The notes under the pieces: model-generated
The model's database searches: none
The model's input: the letters and a program-made list of their open reading frames with translations, nothing else
What the model was told of the DNA's origin: nothing
Program-made: the position numbers and the translations under genes
Shown: positions 1-10,931 of the stretch, piece after piece
Numbering within the stretch: position 1 is the first letter of the stretch
Layout: each line of letters opens with the position of its first letter
Assembly: GCA_020746105.1 (NCBI GenBank)
Contig: CM036620.1
Location: 45,156,706 to 45,220,705 of the forward strand
Direction: 5' to 3'
Source: Trogon surrucura
Lineage: Eukaryota; Chordata; Aves; Trogoniformes; Trogonidae
DNA: 64,000 nt

Positions 1-3000
1 AAATGCTGAACCTTAATGAAAAAGTCGTTGTAACTACTTCATTGGTAATTTTTTTCACCAAGTTCTTCCATCCAAAAAATAATTTTAAAAAAAAGTGGGT
101 TTCATATTTATGCCTTTTTAAAAATACTAGTTATGTTTTCCCCTCACTAAAACACTATTTTCCACCAGAAGGAAGTAGTCTCAACTGGACAGTTTTCCCC
201 CTTCCCCCTTTTTTTTTCTTCTTATTTAATGGTGGGGGCACAACAATTAGCAAATTCCCTGCAGTGTGCTTTGAGCTCATACCGTAAACGCCATATTAAA
301 ACCGGCACTGGGTCTGTGAGACAAACTCTCCCTGGACTTGCAGGTCCAAGTGTGCTTTGTGGTATCTTATGTGCTTCATATCCTTATTTCCTATCAGTTG
401 CGTTATGGCACTCATTGTCCTACATAAATGAGCGCACAGGCACACGAGGGGTGTGAGGGAGTGGAGCTGAACTAGCTTACCGGCACCCAAAGAGGCCCTT
501 CTGAGCTGTGCAATTTCTTTCGCTCCTCACGCAACTCTGGTATTCATTATCGTCATGGTGAAGTGCTTCAGCTCACTGACCCTGGAACAAACCTGTTTTT
601 TCTAGTTGAGGAGCTTCCACGTGGTGGGGGCAGAAAAGTAGGTTTTTGTAGCTTTCTCTGAGAAATAAAACACTGTTATGATAAAATAAAAATAATTTTT
701 AAAAAGCGCTATGCCAGAGAGTAAAAAGGTGTTTTGTAGTCTGCTTGTAGTAAGGCTAAAATTATGAAATTGCCCATTTTTCAACTGTTTTTTCATCTTG
801 CTACTTGCGTCTCCTGCAGCTCTCCATAGGAGAGAACCTTATTCTAAGTGAATGTGTGGACTTCCGTAATTCCTCTTCTTCCTCACATACTGTCTCGGTG
901 GACTCACGAAAAATGAAGCTAGCGAAATCAGTTGGTTGATTTTTGTAGCTCATCCTGATGTACAACTACTAGATAAAGCACCGCAAGTGCATGGATTGGG
1001 TAGAAGGGGAGCTGACACCACTTTTGATAGTGGTTTCTTGGTAATGTGATTTAAGAAATGCTGCAGCACTGCGCTGCTGGCATACTCTAAAATAAAGGTG
1101 TAAGAACAACCATGCTGGTCAGGCCAAGCATTCAGCTACTTTAATATCCTGTTTGCTTCTGTGCACGTGTGAAAAAAAAATATGAAGAAATCCATATTTC
1201 TTGAGACATTTGAAAGATCTAAAAGAGAGAACTTCTACAGATATTTGACTATTCTGCATCAATGGAGTATTACATGCATGTTGTGTATGCATAGATAAAC
1301 AAGCCATGCATTTAACATTTTTTTTGACAACTACTGTTATTCTTTAAAAATCTGAATTTGATCATTGCAATTCAATGAGCTGCTGAGCTACTCTGGAGTC
1401 TAAGACCTGCACCTCTTGTGCCTGATGAAGTTGTCTGACAGATGCCTGCAGTACGTGGCTCTCAAATGTCATCAAATTGAGTCAGTGGCAGGGGGGAATT
1501 CTTTCACAGGATGAATTCAGACTTTCCCATTAGTCAGTTTCTATGCTTGTGCTTTTATTATATTTCCATTCCTATGACTTCCTAATACTCTGAAATAGTT
1601 TTCAGTTTGGGGGTGCTAGAAGAGATGAAGAAAATCTCATATCCTCTTGCAATTACCCTTCCTGTTTGATCCTCTTTTTTGCAAGCAGTATCAGTATTGC
1701 TGTGGATAGGGAGAAGGTATTTTTTTTCTACGGTAATATTATAATCTTAGAAGATCTTCCCACATAAGCATTTGTGAAACATTTGCTGTTTTGCTGACCA
1801 CACCATTTTGAACGAAGGGAGAAGTTTTTTACGTCCTTTTTTACACAGGATACTCGGGACCATGTAGCTGATCTTGTCTTCAACTCTATTCTCAACCAGC
1901 TGGTAGAACAAATCATATTTTACCCCCAATATGACGTGCAGAATCTACTCATGGTGTTACCCTTTTCAGATTATGATCGAAATGGTATCATTCCGATGAC
2001 TTACTTTGGCTGGGAAAGCTTGGTCATCACTTGTGACAAGGCCCACACTTTTGTAAATTGAACAAGCTTTATATGGGAGGTAGCGAGGGATATTGAGTTC
2101 AGCAGCTCTGTAAAACCCTTGTACAAAAGACACCTTCTTAATGAGTCCATTGGGTTCTGTGTCTGTAACATATGCCCCAAATGATTCTTTTCTTTGCGGA
2201 GTTAAACTCCATGGTTGGCAATGAAACCTGAAGAGTACATGGAGTGGGAAGAGCTGTAGAAAGAGAGGATGCTTGTAATTCCTTTATGGTAGGCTTGGCT
2301 TTGCGCTTTTTGGGTTGCAGCAAACCCTGAACTGTTATGGAGGGGGGGAGGGAAGCCCTCTGCTTCCTCCAGCAACTGCTGATCACTCCTGCTGGGAGAA
2401 AAATCAGGGAAGAAGGTATAGAAATTGATAAAGATTCCAAGAATGGGAGAGACAGGCTTATTTTGGCACATAAAGGTAAATTTTTGTATATTTAAATAGT
2501 TTACATTTCCCAAGAGAGTGCTTCGAGCTATAGTTTACGTGTTGCATCTCTTACTGAAGGTTGTGATTTGTGATTTTTCTCTGTTTGAAACACGGATTTC
2601 AAAGCATTACGCACCAGTGGAGCTTCACTGAAAAGTATTTTTTACGCTAAATGACCTTGCTATTATGTATTCTTTATGCAGTTATTTATAATATAACTTC
2701 TTAAAGGGAAAATTTGTCATAAATCTTAATCTGTGTTGTCTATTAGGTTTGCTTTGTTGTTGTGAAAAAGCGTATTTGGAAAACTCTTGAGAGACACCAT
2801 GTGAACCTGAACAGCTTTACAGGAAAATATTAGGGGCTTTGTATTCGATGCTTTGGATGTTTTCATGCAATTGTGTTCAAGATTTATTTTTTTTTTTAAT
2901 AGCAGGCACAGCTGCATGTGGATTGTAAGTGATTACAGGAGGCAATTAACTAGCCATGAAAGAAACATCTATGGTACTTATACATAGTTTCCGTATAGTA

Positions 3001-4574
3001 TATTACAATGTTTTTTTTCATACTCATCGCAAATTCAGAGATTCTGACTAATCACTCTAAGGTGAGTTGTCAAAGCTTATTTAAAATTGGAATGGTGGAA
3101 TGTAAATCATTCAGCAACCAAGACAAGTTTTTCACAGCGACAGGCTAACTCACATAGGTAGGTGTAAGACCTTGAAAATTTCATGTGTAATTTTGTTCCA
3201 GACATAGACTCCTCAGTGTATTAAGCATATATGTAAGTATTAGCAAGCTTAGCAGCATATGGCAGTGTACACATCCGAAAAATTTATTTGTTACTATTTA
3301 TGTAATGCCTGTTTTCCTTTGAGTCTAGACCGTAGTGCCCTCTTCCTCCCTTCTTCCTCCTCCCCCTTCCAATAAAAATTAATGAACAGTGTTTTTTACT
3401 GCAAATGGTAAGCTTTAATGATCCTAGTAAAAAGAGACAAGCAATTAATTTGTTGAAATTCTTCCATTTCTCAGCACAAAATCCAAAGTGTGAACAGATT
3501 AGGAGGAGACAATGGGAATCTGACAAATAACCTAAATACAAATATCTCTTAAGATTTAGTGTTGACAACATATTCACTGAACTTGCAAACTTAAAAACAC
3601 TTAATGATGGACATCTTTCTGTAGGTGTTTTCCATCATTCACCAGTGTTTTCAAATTATTTCATAATTTAGGAACGAACCTTAAACTGAGGTGCTTTACT
3701 TGGTTTGATTTGTTACTGACAATTGTGTATACTTCCTAGGTGTTTCTTTCAAAAATGCAACGAGATGTAAAAAGATGAAACCTATGTCAAAGTTAGTGGT
3801 GTCTTAGATTAATATTTCTGTTATATGTGCTGGCTCTGTTTTAACAGCAAATTATTTTTTTTTTCTTCTCAGTATTATGTGCATTGGTGCTTGCTGGTTT
3901 GAAGGATATAATAAATTGTGCACAGCAGTCATTATACCAACTGGTATTTTTTGTTTGCAGATGGAGATAATTTTTTAGGTCTTCATTTTTTTTTTGTCTG
4001 CCTTTTTCAATACGATATGTCTTGAGGATTACTGGTGGTAAGCAAATTCAGCAAAAAAATTTTTATGAGCACTAGTTGTATGTGTTCATCGCAGCAGAAG
4101 GACTGGACTCTGAGCTGGACAGTAAAACCTGCTGGCAGAAATTTATTTAAATTCATTGAATTGAATGAAATGCCTCTGCTGCTCAGTTTCCTTCCACACT
4201 TCACCAGTAGAATGGGTGAATTCTAAACTCTCTTCCCAACAAAGAAAATCACCAAAGCCGAACACAACACGATGTGGTTGGTTGTTACTGGCTTGAGACA
4301 AAACATTGGAATAAAGGAGTTAATTTCTTAGTTAAGAGTCTTGGTCTAAACGGGAGCTGCTGTATATATTGATCACTTGAACATAGTCTACACTGAGTTT
4401 ACCCTATTTTTTTTTTTTCTCCTGTTTATAAAAGCTGAGTAGCTGCAGTAAATTGCTGAACGTATAGTATGAATTCCTGGGTATGCCTCCTGTGTGCTCG
4501 CCCTCTTGCTCTGTCTTTGGGGAGATACTCTGTCCTGAAGAGGCAGGCTGGCCTCTGAGAGTTTGCTGTTCATT
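1..4574. other. Non-coding sequence upstream of TENM3 coding exons
   Basis: AT-rich sequence with short homopolymer runs. All open frames are about 100 codons or shorter, low in complexity and without recognisable domains. I see no transposon, RNA gene or conserved coding. It is probably intron or distal 5' flank of TENM3. Confidence 0.6.
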
Positions 4575-4834
4575 TAGGACAAGAGGAAATGGCCTCAAGT
4601 TGCACCGGGGAGGTTTAGATTGGATATTAGGGAAGATTTCTTCACTGAGTTATCAAGCACTGGAACAGGTTGCTCAGGGACGTGGTGGAGTTACTATCCC
4701 TGTAGGTATTTAAAAACCATGTAGATGTGGTGTTGAGGGACATGGTTTAGTGGTGGGTGTGGCAGTGCTAGGTTTATGATTAGACTCAATGACCTTAAAG
4801 GTCTTTCCAGCCTGAATGATTCTATGATTCTGTA
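4575..4834 (+). mobile_element. CR1 LINE 3'-end fragment (older copy)
   Basis: Severely 5'-truncated CR1. It preserves the end of the reverse transcriptase frame (words equivalent to the GNGLKLHRGG and LEQVAQG of CR1 C-termini), then the 3' UTR (ATGACCTTAAAGGTC), and ends with the octamer tail GATTCTATGATTCTGTA. Spelling differs from the two long copies at 6217 and 25110, so it belongs to another, older subfamily. Not functional. Confidence 0.85.
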
Positions 4835-5857
4835 GGTTGTGGGGTCAAGGACTTGCAGCTGACTTTTGTGGATTGCAAGCTCATATTATTCCTGTCTGTA
4901 AGTGCAGTAGCTGCTCTGTTAATTGGTAGGAGAGTAGCCTAACAGCTGCTTATCTGAAGTTTTCCCAGTGTTCTCCCTCTCTGACAAATACACAGGCAGC
5001 ATACCTGCTTTGAAGTTAAAAAAAGAGAAATATTTCTTTTTGTAAGCTTGTAAAATTTCTATTTGATTTAGAATACATGTAGCTTGTGCAAAATCTGCCA
5101 AAAAAACAGATGCTTGAATTGCTCACTTTACCAAACACCTAAGAATATCTTGAAACCCTAGAGCTGTGCAAAGGAGCCTACATGTTTGTTAGAATCATTT
5201 AATAAATCACATAATGTAGGCCTACACATCGTATTAATGTAATTTTTTGAGAGATGCAGAGATGGTCGTACAAAATGGTCAAGAACTAGGAATGCAGCGT
5301 TACTGTCTGGATTACTCAGTTTTACACAGGATGTTTGTAACAGGGCATTGCAAATATGCAGCATTTGAGAGGTGAGAAGTTTATAACCACTTCTGACTCT
5401 GTGCAGTGTGCTTCTGACAATCTCTATAGAATTGAAATGTTTAGGAAGCTTTTAAATTAGAAACATAGACTTTGTCCTGTTTTCAGAATGGTACTGTGGT
5501 ATTTTATCTCAAAAAATATTAAACCAATTTATAGCAGATATGTTAAGTGCATGCAGGTTTTTTGTTTGGTTTTGGTTTTTATTTTTATGAAATTGTTCAT
5601 TTTTAGCTTTGTTTGGGGACGTGTGTGGCGAGGTGGTTATGAGTGAAGGACACTTAGGAGAAAGGTTACTCTCTTCAGGATAGAGTGCTCTTGTTCTTTC
5701 TGCTGAAGTCTGAGAGAGCAGCTCATTGATCTCAATAATGAAGACATTGAAAAGTCCTTCAGCAAAACCAGGGAGACACAATTTGACATTTTGTGATGCA
5801 TCTGGAGTTATCTGGTGAGAAGGAAGGAAATGGGGAAAAGATGTCAGGTAACACGAC
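4835..5857. other. Non-coding stretch between CR1 fragments
   Basis: No gene, RNA or repeat that I can support. A minus-strand open frame of 132 codons at 5509-5907 overlaps the CR1 tail and has no domain-like features; I treat it as chance. Confidence 0.5.
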
Positions 5858-5921
5858 AGGGAGGTTGGATTAAAATGATCTTTAAGGTCCCTTCCAGCCC
5901 AGGCCATTCTATGATTCTATG
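5858..5921 (+). mobile_element. CR1 LINE extreme 3' tail
   Basis: About 64 nt matching only the end of the CR1 3' UTR: AATGATCTTTAAGGTCCCTT, then a CAGCCCAGGCC segment and the octamer repeats ATTCTATGATTCTATG. Such very short 5'-truncated insertions are typical of CR1 target-primed reverse transcription. Confidence 0.85.
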
Positions 5922-6008
5922 AACAAACCACAACCTGTTAGCCCTTATTTAAACACTAGGGTTTGGGGAGGGGAGTGGTTTGGTGTCTGTGGAGGGGGGG
6001 TTGTGGGG

Positions 6009-6034
6009 TTTTTTTTTGTTTTTTTTTTTTTTTT
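6009..6034. repeat. Poly-T tract
   Basis: A run of nine T, one G and sixteen T, just after a G-rich segment (5960-6008). Simple low-complexity sequence about 180 nt before the CR1 copy at 6217. Confidence 0.9.
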
Positions 6035-6216
6035 CTTGAGAGAGGAAGCGTCATAATCTTTCATTCTCCCTTATGTGGTCATCTTCCTTTGACCATCAAG
6101 CTGATTTCAGCTAGAGGTAGAATTAAATAGATGGGTAAAAATACTTAGATGCTATGCCAGTAGCATAGCCAAAAGAAAAACCCAAGGCAGGTTTGTGGGG
6201 TTTTTTTTTAGTATAT

Positions 6217-8437
6217 CAAAGAACCTTGTGCTCACCAACAAGGAAGGTCTGGTTGAAGCAGTGAAGGTTGAGGACAATCTTGGCTGCAGCGACCATGAGA
6301 TGGTGGAGTTCAGGATCTTCTGTGGTAGAAGCAGAATACCAAGCAGGATTGCAAGTCTGGACTTCAGCAGGGCCAACTTTGGCCTTTTCAAGCAATTGCT
6401 AGGGGAAACTCCACAGGACAGGAAACTGGAAGGTAAAGGGGCCCGAGAGAGTTGGTCAGTATTGAAGGACCACTTCTTCCAGGCTCAGGATCAGTGCATC
6501 CCAACAGGTAGGAAATCAAGAAAGAGATCCAGGGGACCTGCATGGTTATCCAGGGATCTGCTGGGCAGACTCAGGTGGAAGGGGAGGGTATGTAAATTGT
6601 GGAAGGAAGGGCTGGCCACTTGAGTGGAGTATAGGACTGCTGTCAGGGAGTGTAGGGAGGCAATCAGAAAAGCTAAGGCCTCCTTGGAATTAAAACTTGC
6701 AAGAGAGGTCAAGTACAACAGAAAGGGCTTCTTCAAATACATTGCTGACAAAACTAACACTAGAGGCAATGTAGGCCCTCTGTTGAATGAGGTGGGTGCC
6801 CTGGAGACAGAGGACAGAAAGAAGGCAGAGTTACTGAATGCCTTTTTTGCCTCTGTCTTACACTGTTGGAGACTGTCCTCAGGAGCCTCAGTCCCCTGAG
6901 GCCTCAGAGGAAGTCAAGATAAAGGAAGACTTTGCCCTGGTTGAGGAGGACTGGGTTAGGGATCAGTTTGAACACTTGAACGTCCATAAATCCATGGGCC
7001 CTGATGGGATGCACCCACGGGTGCTGAGGGAGCTGGCGGGAGTCATTGCCAGGCCACTCTCCACCATCTTTGGTAAGTCATGGGGAACAGGTGAGGTGCC
7101 TGAAGACTGGAGGAAAGCGAATGTCACTCCAGTCTATAAGAAGGGCAGGAAGGATGGCCTGGGTAGCTAGACCAGTCAGCCTCACCTCCATCCCTGGAAA
7201 GGTGATGGAATATCTTACCCTTGACGTTGTCTCTAGGCATATCAGGGATAAGATGGTCATTAGGAGCAGTCAGCATGGCTTTGCCAAGGGGAAGTCATGT
7301 TTGACCAACCTGATAGCCTTTTATGGAGACATAACCAGGTGGATGGATGGTGGCCGTGCAGTGGATGTGATCTATCTGGACATGAGCAAGGCCTTTGACA
7401 CCGTCTCCCACAGCATCCTCATAGGTAAACTGAGGAAGTGTGGTCTGGATGACCGAGTAGTGAGGTGGGTTGAGAACTGGTTGAAGGGAAGAAGCCAGAG
7501 AGTTGTGGTCAATGGGGCAGAGTCTGGCTGGATGCCTGTGTCTAGTGGGGTCCCTCAGGGGTCAGTGCCAGGGCCAGTGCTGTTTAATATATTCATCAAT
7601 GATCTGGATGAGGGTTTAGAGAATGTTGTCAGCAAGTTTGCTGATGATACGAAATTGGGAGGAGTGGTTGACACACCAGAAGGCTGTGCTGCCATTCAGA
7701 GAGACCTAGACAGGCTGGAGGGCTGAGCGGGGAGAAATCTTATGAAGTTCAACAAGGGCAAGTGTAGCGTTTTGCACTTGGGAAAGAATAACCCCATGTG
7801 CCAGTATAGGTTGGGGACTGCCCTGCTGGAGAGCAGCGCAGGGGAAAGGGACCTGGGGATTCTAGTGGACAGCAGGATGACCATGAGCCAGCAATGTGCC
7901 CTCGTGGCCAAGAAGGCCAATGGCATCCTGGGGTGTATTAGAAGGGGAGTAGCAAGTAGGTCGAGAGAGGTCCTCCTGCCCCTCTACTCTGCCCTGTTAA
8001 GGCCACATCTGGAATATCGTGTCCAGTTCTGGGCCCCTCAGTTCAAGAAGGACAGGGAGCTGCTTGAGAGAGTCCAGCGTAGAGCCACAAAGATGGTGAA
8101 GGGAGTGGAACATCTCCCTTACGAGGAAAGGCTGAAGGAGCTGGGTCTCTTTAGCTTGGAGGAGGCTGAGGGGTGACCTCATAAATGTTTATAAATATGT
8201 CAAGGGGGAGTGTCAGGAGGGTGGAGCCAGGGTCTTCTCAGTGATGTCCAATGACAGGACAAGGGCCAATGGATACAAGCTGGAACACAGGAGGTTCCAG
8301 AAAAATATGAGGAAAAACTTTTTTACTGTGAGGGTGACTGAGCACTGGCACAGGCTGCCCAGGGAGGTTGTGGAGTCTCCTTCTCTGGAGAAATTCAGAA
8401 CCTGCCTGGACGTCTTCCTGTGTGACCTATGGTAGGT
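6217..8437 (+). pseudogene. CR1 ORF2 (endonuclease end plus reverse transcriptase), inactivated
   Basis: The coding part of copy 1 contains reverse transcriptase motif A ([13 protein letters not shown], near 7374-7412), the GVPQGS motif (near 7549-7566) and the catalytic FADD motif (near 7639-7650). Comparison with the copy at 25110 shows five breaks: a Trp-to-stop change at 6621-6623; a one-base insertion near 6858; a two-base deletion near 7168; a second Trp-to-stop at 7724-7726; and a five-base deletion near 8160. The protein would have joined an RNP copying CR1 RNA at nicked target DNA. This copy cannot encode it. Confidence 0.92.
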
Positions 8438-8511
8438 GATCCTGCTCTGGCAGGGGGGGGCTGATCTTTTGAGGTCCCTTCCAGCCCCTAATGTTCTGTG
8501 ATTCTGTAATA
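6217..8511 (+). mobile_element. CR1 LINE, 5'-truncated, decayed (copy 1)
   Basis: A 2.3-kb CR1 non-LTR retrotransposon, truncated in the endonuclease region. Recognisable sequence starts near LVLTNKEGLVEAVKV, so the last part of the AP-endonuclease domain with its SDHEMVEF motif is retained. The whole reverse transcriptase and the 3' UTR follow. It ends in GTGATTCTGTAATACTGTA, a degraded octamer tail. It is closely similar over its length from about 6331 to the copy at 25110-27315, and in the same orientation. No clear target-site duplication is seen, as is usual for CR1. Confidence 0.93.
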
Positions 8512-10810
8512 CTGTAGCTTTATTCATGGTTAGATGCAAACTCATGGTTCAGTGCAGTAACCTTCATGTTGAGAGTTCAATAAAATTCTAAGTTAAAGTT
8601 TTAGCCAATCACCTTTTTTTTGGAAAGTAAAGCATTCACTAGAATGCAGATCCTTTGCATACGCATTTAAAATAAGTTTTCTTGGCCAAAAAAACAGATG
8701 TAATTTAAGTGAGGAGAAGTTTCAAGTAAACAGTAATTAATCCCTTAAATGCTACATTGCACAAGTCTACCTTGCTCTGACAGATACCTTTTTCAAATGA
8801 ACCTATATATTGTATGTATATTGACAGCCTTCCAGTGTACTTGTTAATCACAAGATTAAAGAGGAAGTGGCAATGAATTTACGGGCTTTTCAAAAAGGCC
8901 TGAAGGGGAGTACTCTCAAGTGTTAGTCCTTGAAAAATGTGATTGCAAAAGGTGATTATACTGCTTGTATTTATTAAAAAAATATTTTTCCAGTACTGCT
9001 GTTTCTGTGCATTGGTACCAGATTGCCTGGTTACAATACGTATGCCGACATCTGTCTACTTTATAATTAAACGTAGGCCTACTGTACATCAAGCATCTGA
9101 AATAGCTACAGCAAACATGAATGCTGGTTCTGTGTGTATAAACACTGAGAGTTGTCATTTCTTTGTGCTCCTATTATTTTTTTACTCTTGAGCTAAACAG
9201 ACTAACTGCTGCTAAGAAGCTGTCAGGGGATGCATGTCAAACACTAGGTCTATCATGCGATCAGACCAGCGCTGGGATGGAAAAGTCAGCGGTTGGAAGG
9301 GACCTTTTTCTCTCAACGTTGTCTTTACTGAAAGGAACAGATGAGTTTCTGAATTATTCACAGTACTGAAAGCTTGTAATCGTTAGTAACGATGGCAGCA
9401 GCAGCGTATAGAGACCTGGGTGTTGTGGGGTGTTTTTTTTTGTTAAAATGCCTGATTCTGAAGCTCATCAAAGGATTCATTTCACAAAACTGTCTCTGGG
9501 AATTTGGGCATTTAAGGTCTGTGGGAGTGAGAGTTGTTTCTTCCAACGGATCAAGAAAGAGAATTTTTTTTTTCTTTTGTAAGGATCTGTGTTGAAATAA
9601 AGGTTAATATTAATCACAGGTTTTATGCAATAAGGGGACAAATAATCTCCATGAAAAGGGTTTGCTGTTTCAGCAAGTAGTCTCCATGAGTCAATTACAG
9701 TGTTAATTATAAAGCAAATCTTTTAACCCATAATATAACTAGATATACAAATTATCCGTCTAAACAAACAAATTCACACAGTAGTAAAGTGTGCTTCAAA
9801 CAAAGATAGGCAGTAAGATTATTTTGATTGTAACTGATACATGCTGATACAACTGATACAAGATGAGGCTTTTCTTGTTATGTAGAGTTTTGCCTGCCTA
9901 AAACATGTACTGTTTACAGTTTGCTTGAAGTAGCTAGCTTTTACCAATAGTGTTTAAATTTTTTTGCCTCAATAGGTCAAATTCATATTCTATGCTATAT
10001 TCTTTAAAGTTTCTTCTTTTTTATTCTGAAAGCTGTAGGTGCTTATTACGAATTTGCAAGATGAGCACTTGGATGCAGTGTGCAATAATTTTTAACATGC
10101 ATATCATTAGTATCCTATGACAAACACTTGTCAGTCAGAAGCTATTGCCTGAATGAGAGCTTGTGTGGCAGCATCTGTTATTACCATTACTCTCTATGAG
10201 ATGTTACTAAAGACAAAGGTGTTGCATATGGAGAGTAAGGAAAGTGGCCAGAGTGCTAGTGAACTATAGTGCTCAGGAACTCAAGATGTTTTAAATCTTC
10301 CATTGCTTTTAAAAGCTATTCCTTGTGAATGGGAAGATGTGCTTCATTGATAGATCTGCATCACCTTAAGATAAAAGGGCACATGCCATAGGTCAAGTAT
10401 TAAGAATTTCCTAGTAGTCCAGTTAACGTTTTATCCTACAGTAATGTAGAAAAGCCTCTTTAATAATTCCTTTTAAATTGTTAAACAAAACTTCCAACTG
10501 TGTGCTCCTTTATGCTCACCCTTCCAGTGTTCCTCTGCATTGTGAGGGTGGAAACAAAATGGGGTGTGTGTATGGGGTATGTTTCCACTAAGTCACCAGC
10601 ATTCCCTGGCCTCCACCACAAGGATCGCGGGATTTGCGGTGGGACTGGCTTCCTTCTTGATCTCGGTCCACTTGGGAGCTCTTTTTGTTTTATTGTAGTT
10701 CTATGGCTTTATTCTCACCATTTCCCAGCTCAGGTTTTGAAAGTTGCTCCAAAGACTCTTCCAGCCTCAGCTGATATAAAGGGCTTCTCTGTTACCCAGT
10801 GACTGCTGTG
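8512..10810. other. Non-coding stretch after CR1 copy 1
   Basis: AT-rich, with no recognisable gene. At 9285-9312 a short block (GGTTGGAAGGGACCTTT) resembles the reverse complement of a CR1 3' UTR, but it is too short to call. All open frames are at most about 100 codons and look like chance. Confidence 0.5.
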
Positions 10811-10927
10811 GGGTGTCAGGCCTCACCCCGGTGTTTTCAGGGGCAGGCCAGGCATTAATTGCTTGACCACCTGGTAACTGTTAAAACTAGCTCGGGTCAA
10901 GACAACCCCAAACAGCTCCTGACACCC
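10811..10927. mobile_element. Possible short TIR element (MITE-like), 117 bp
   Basis: The ends are a perfect 10-bp inverted repeat: GGGTGTCAGG at 10811-10820 and CCTGACACCC at 10918-10927. The bases immediately outside both ends read TGTG (10807-10810 and 10928-10931), which could be a 4-bp target duplication. There is no coding content. One copy in one window does not prove a transposon; a chance inverted repeat is the alternative. Confidence 0.35.
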
Positions 10928-10931
10928 TGTG

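Noticed and set aside
9285-9312. GGTTGGAAGGGACCTTT considered as a minus-strand CR1 tail
   Set aside because: Only about 17 nt match and there is no octamer tail or further CR1 sequence on either side.
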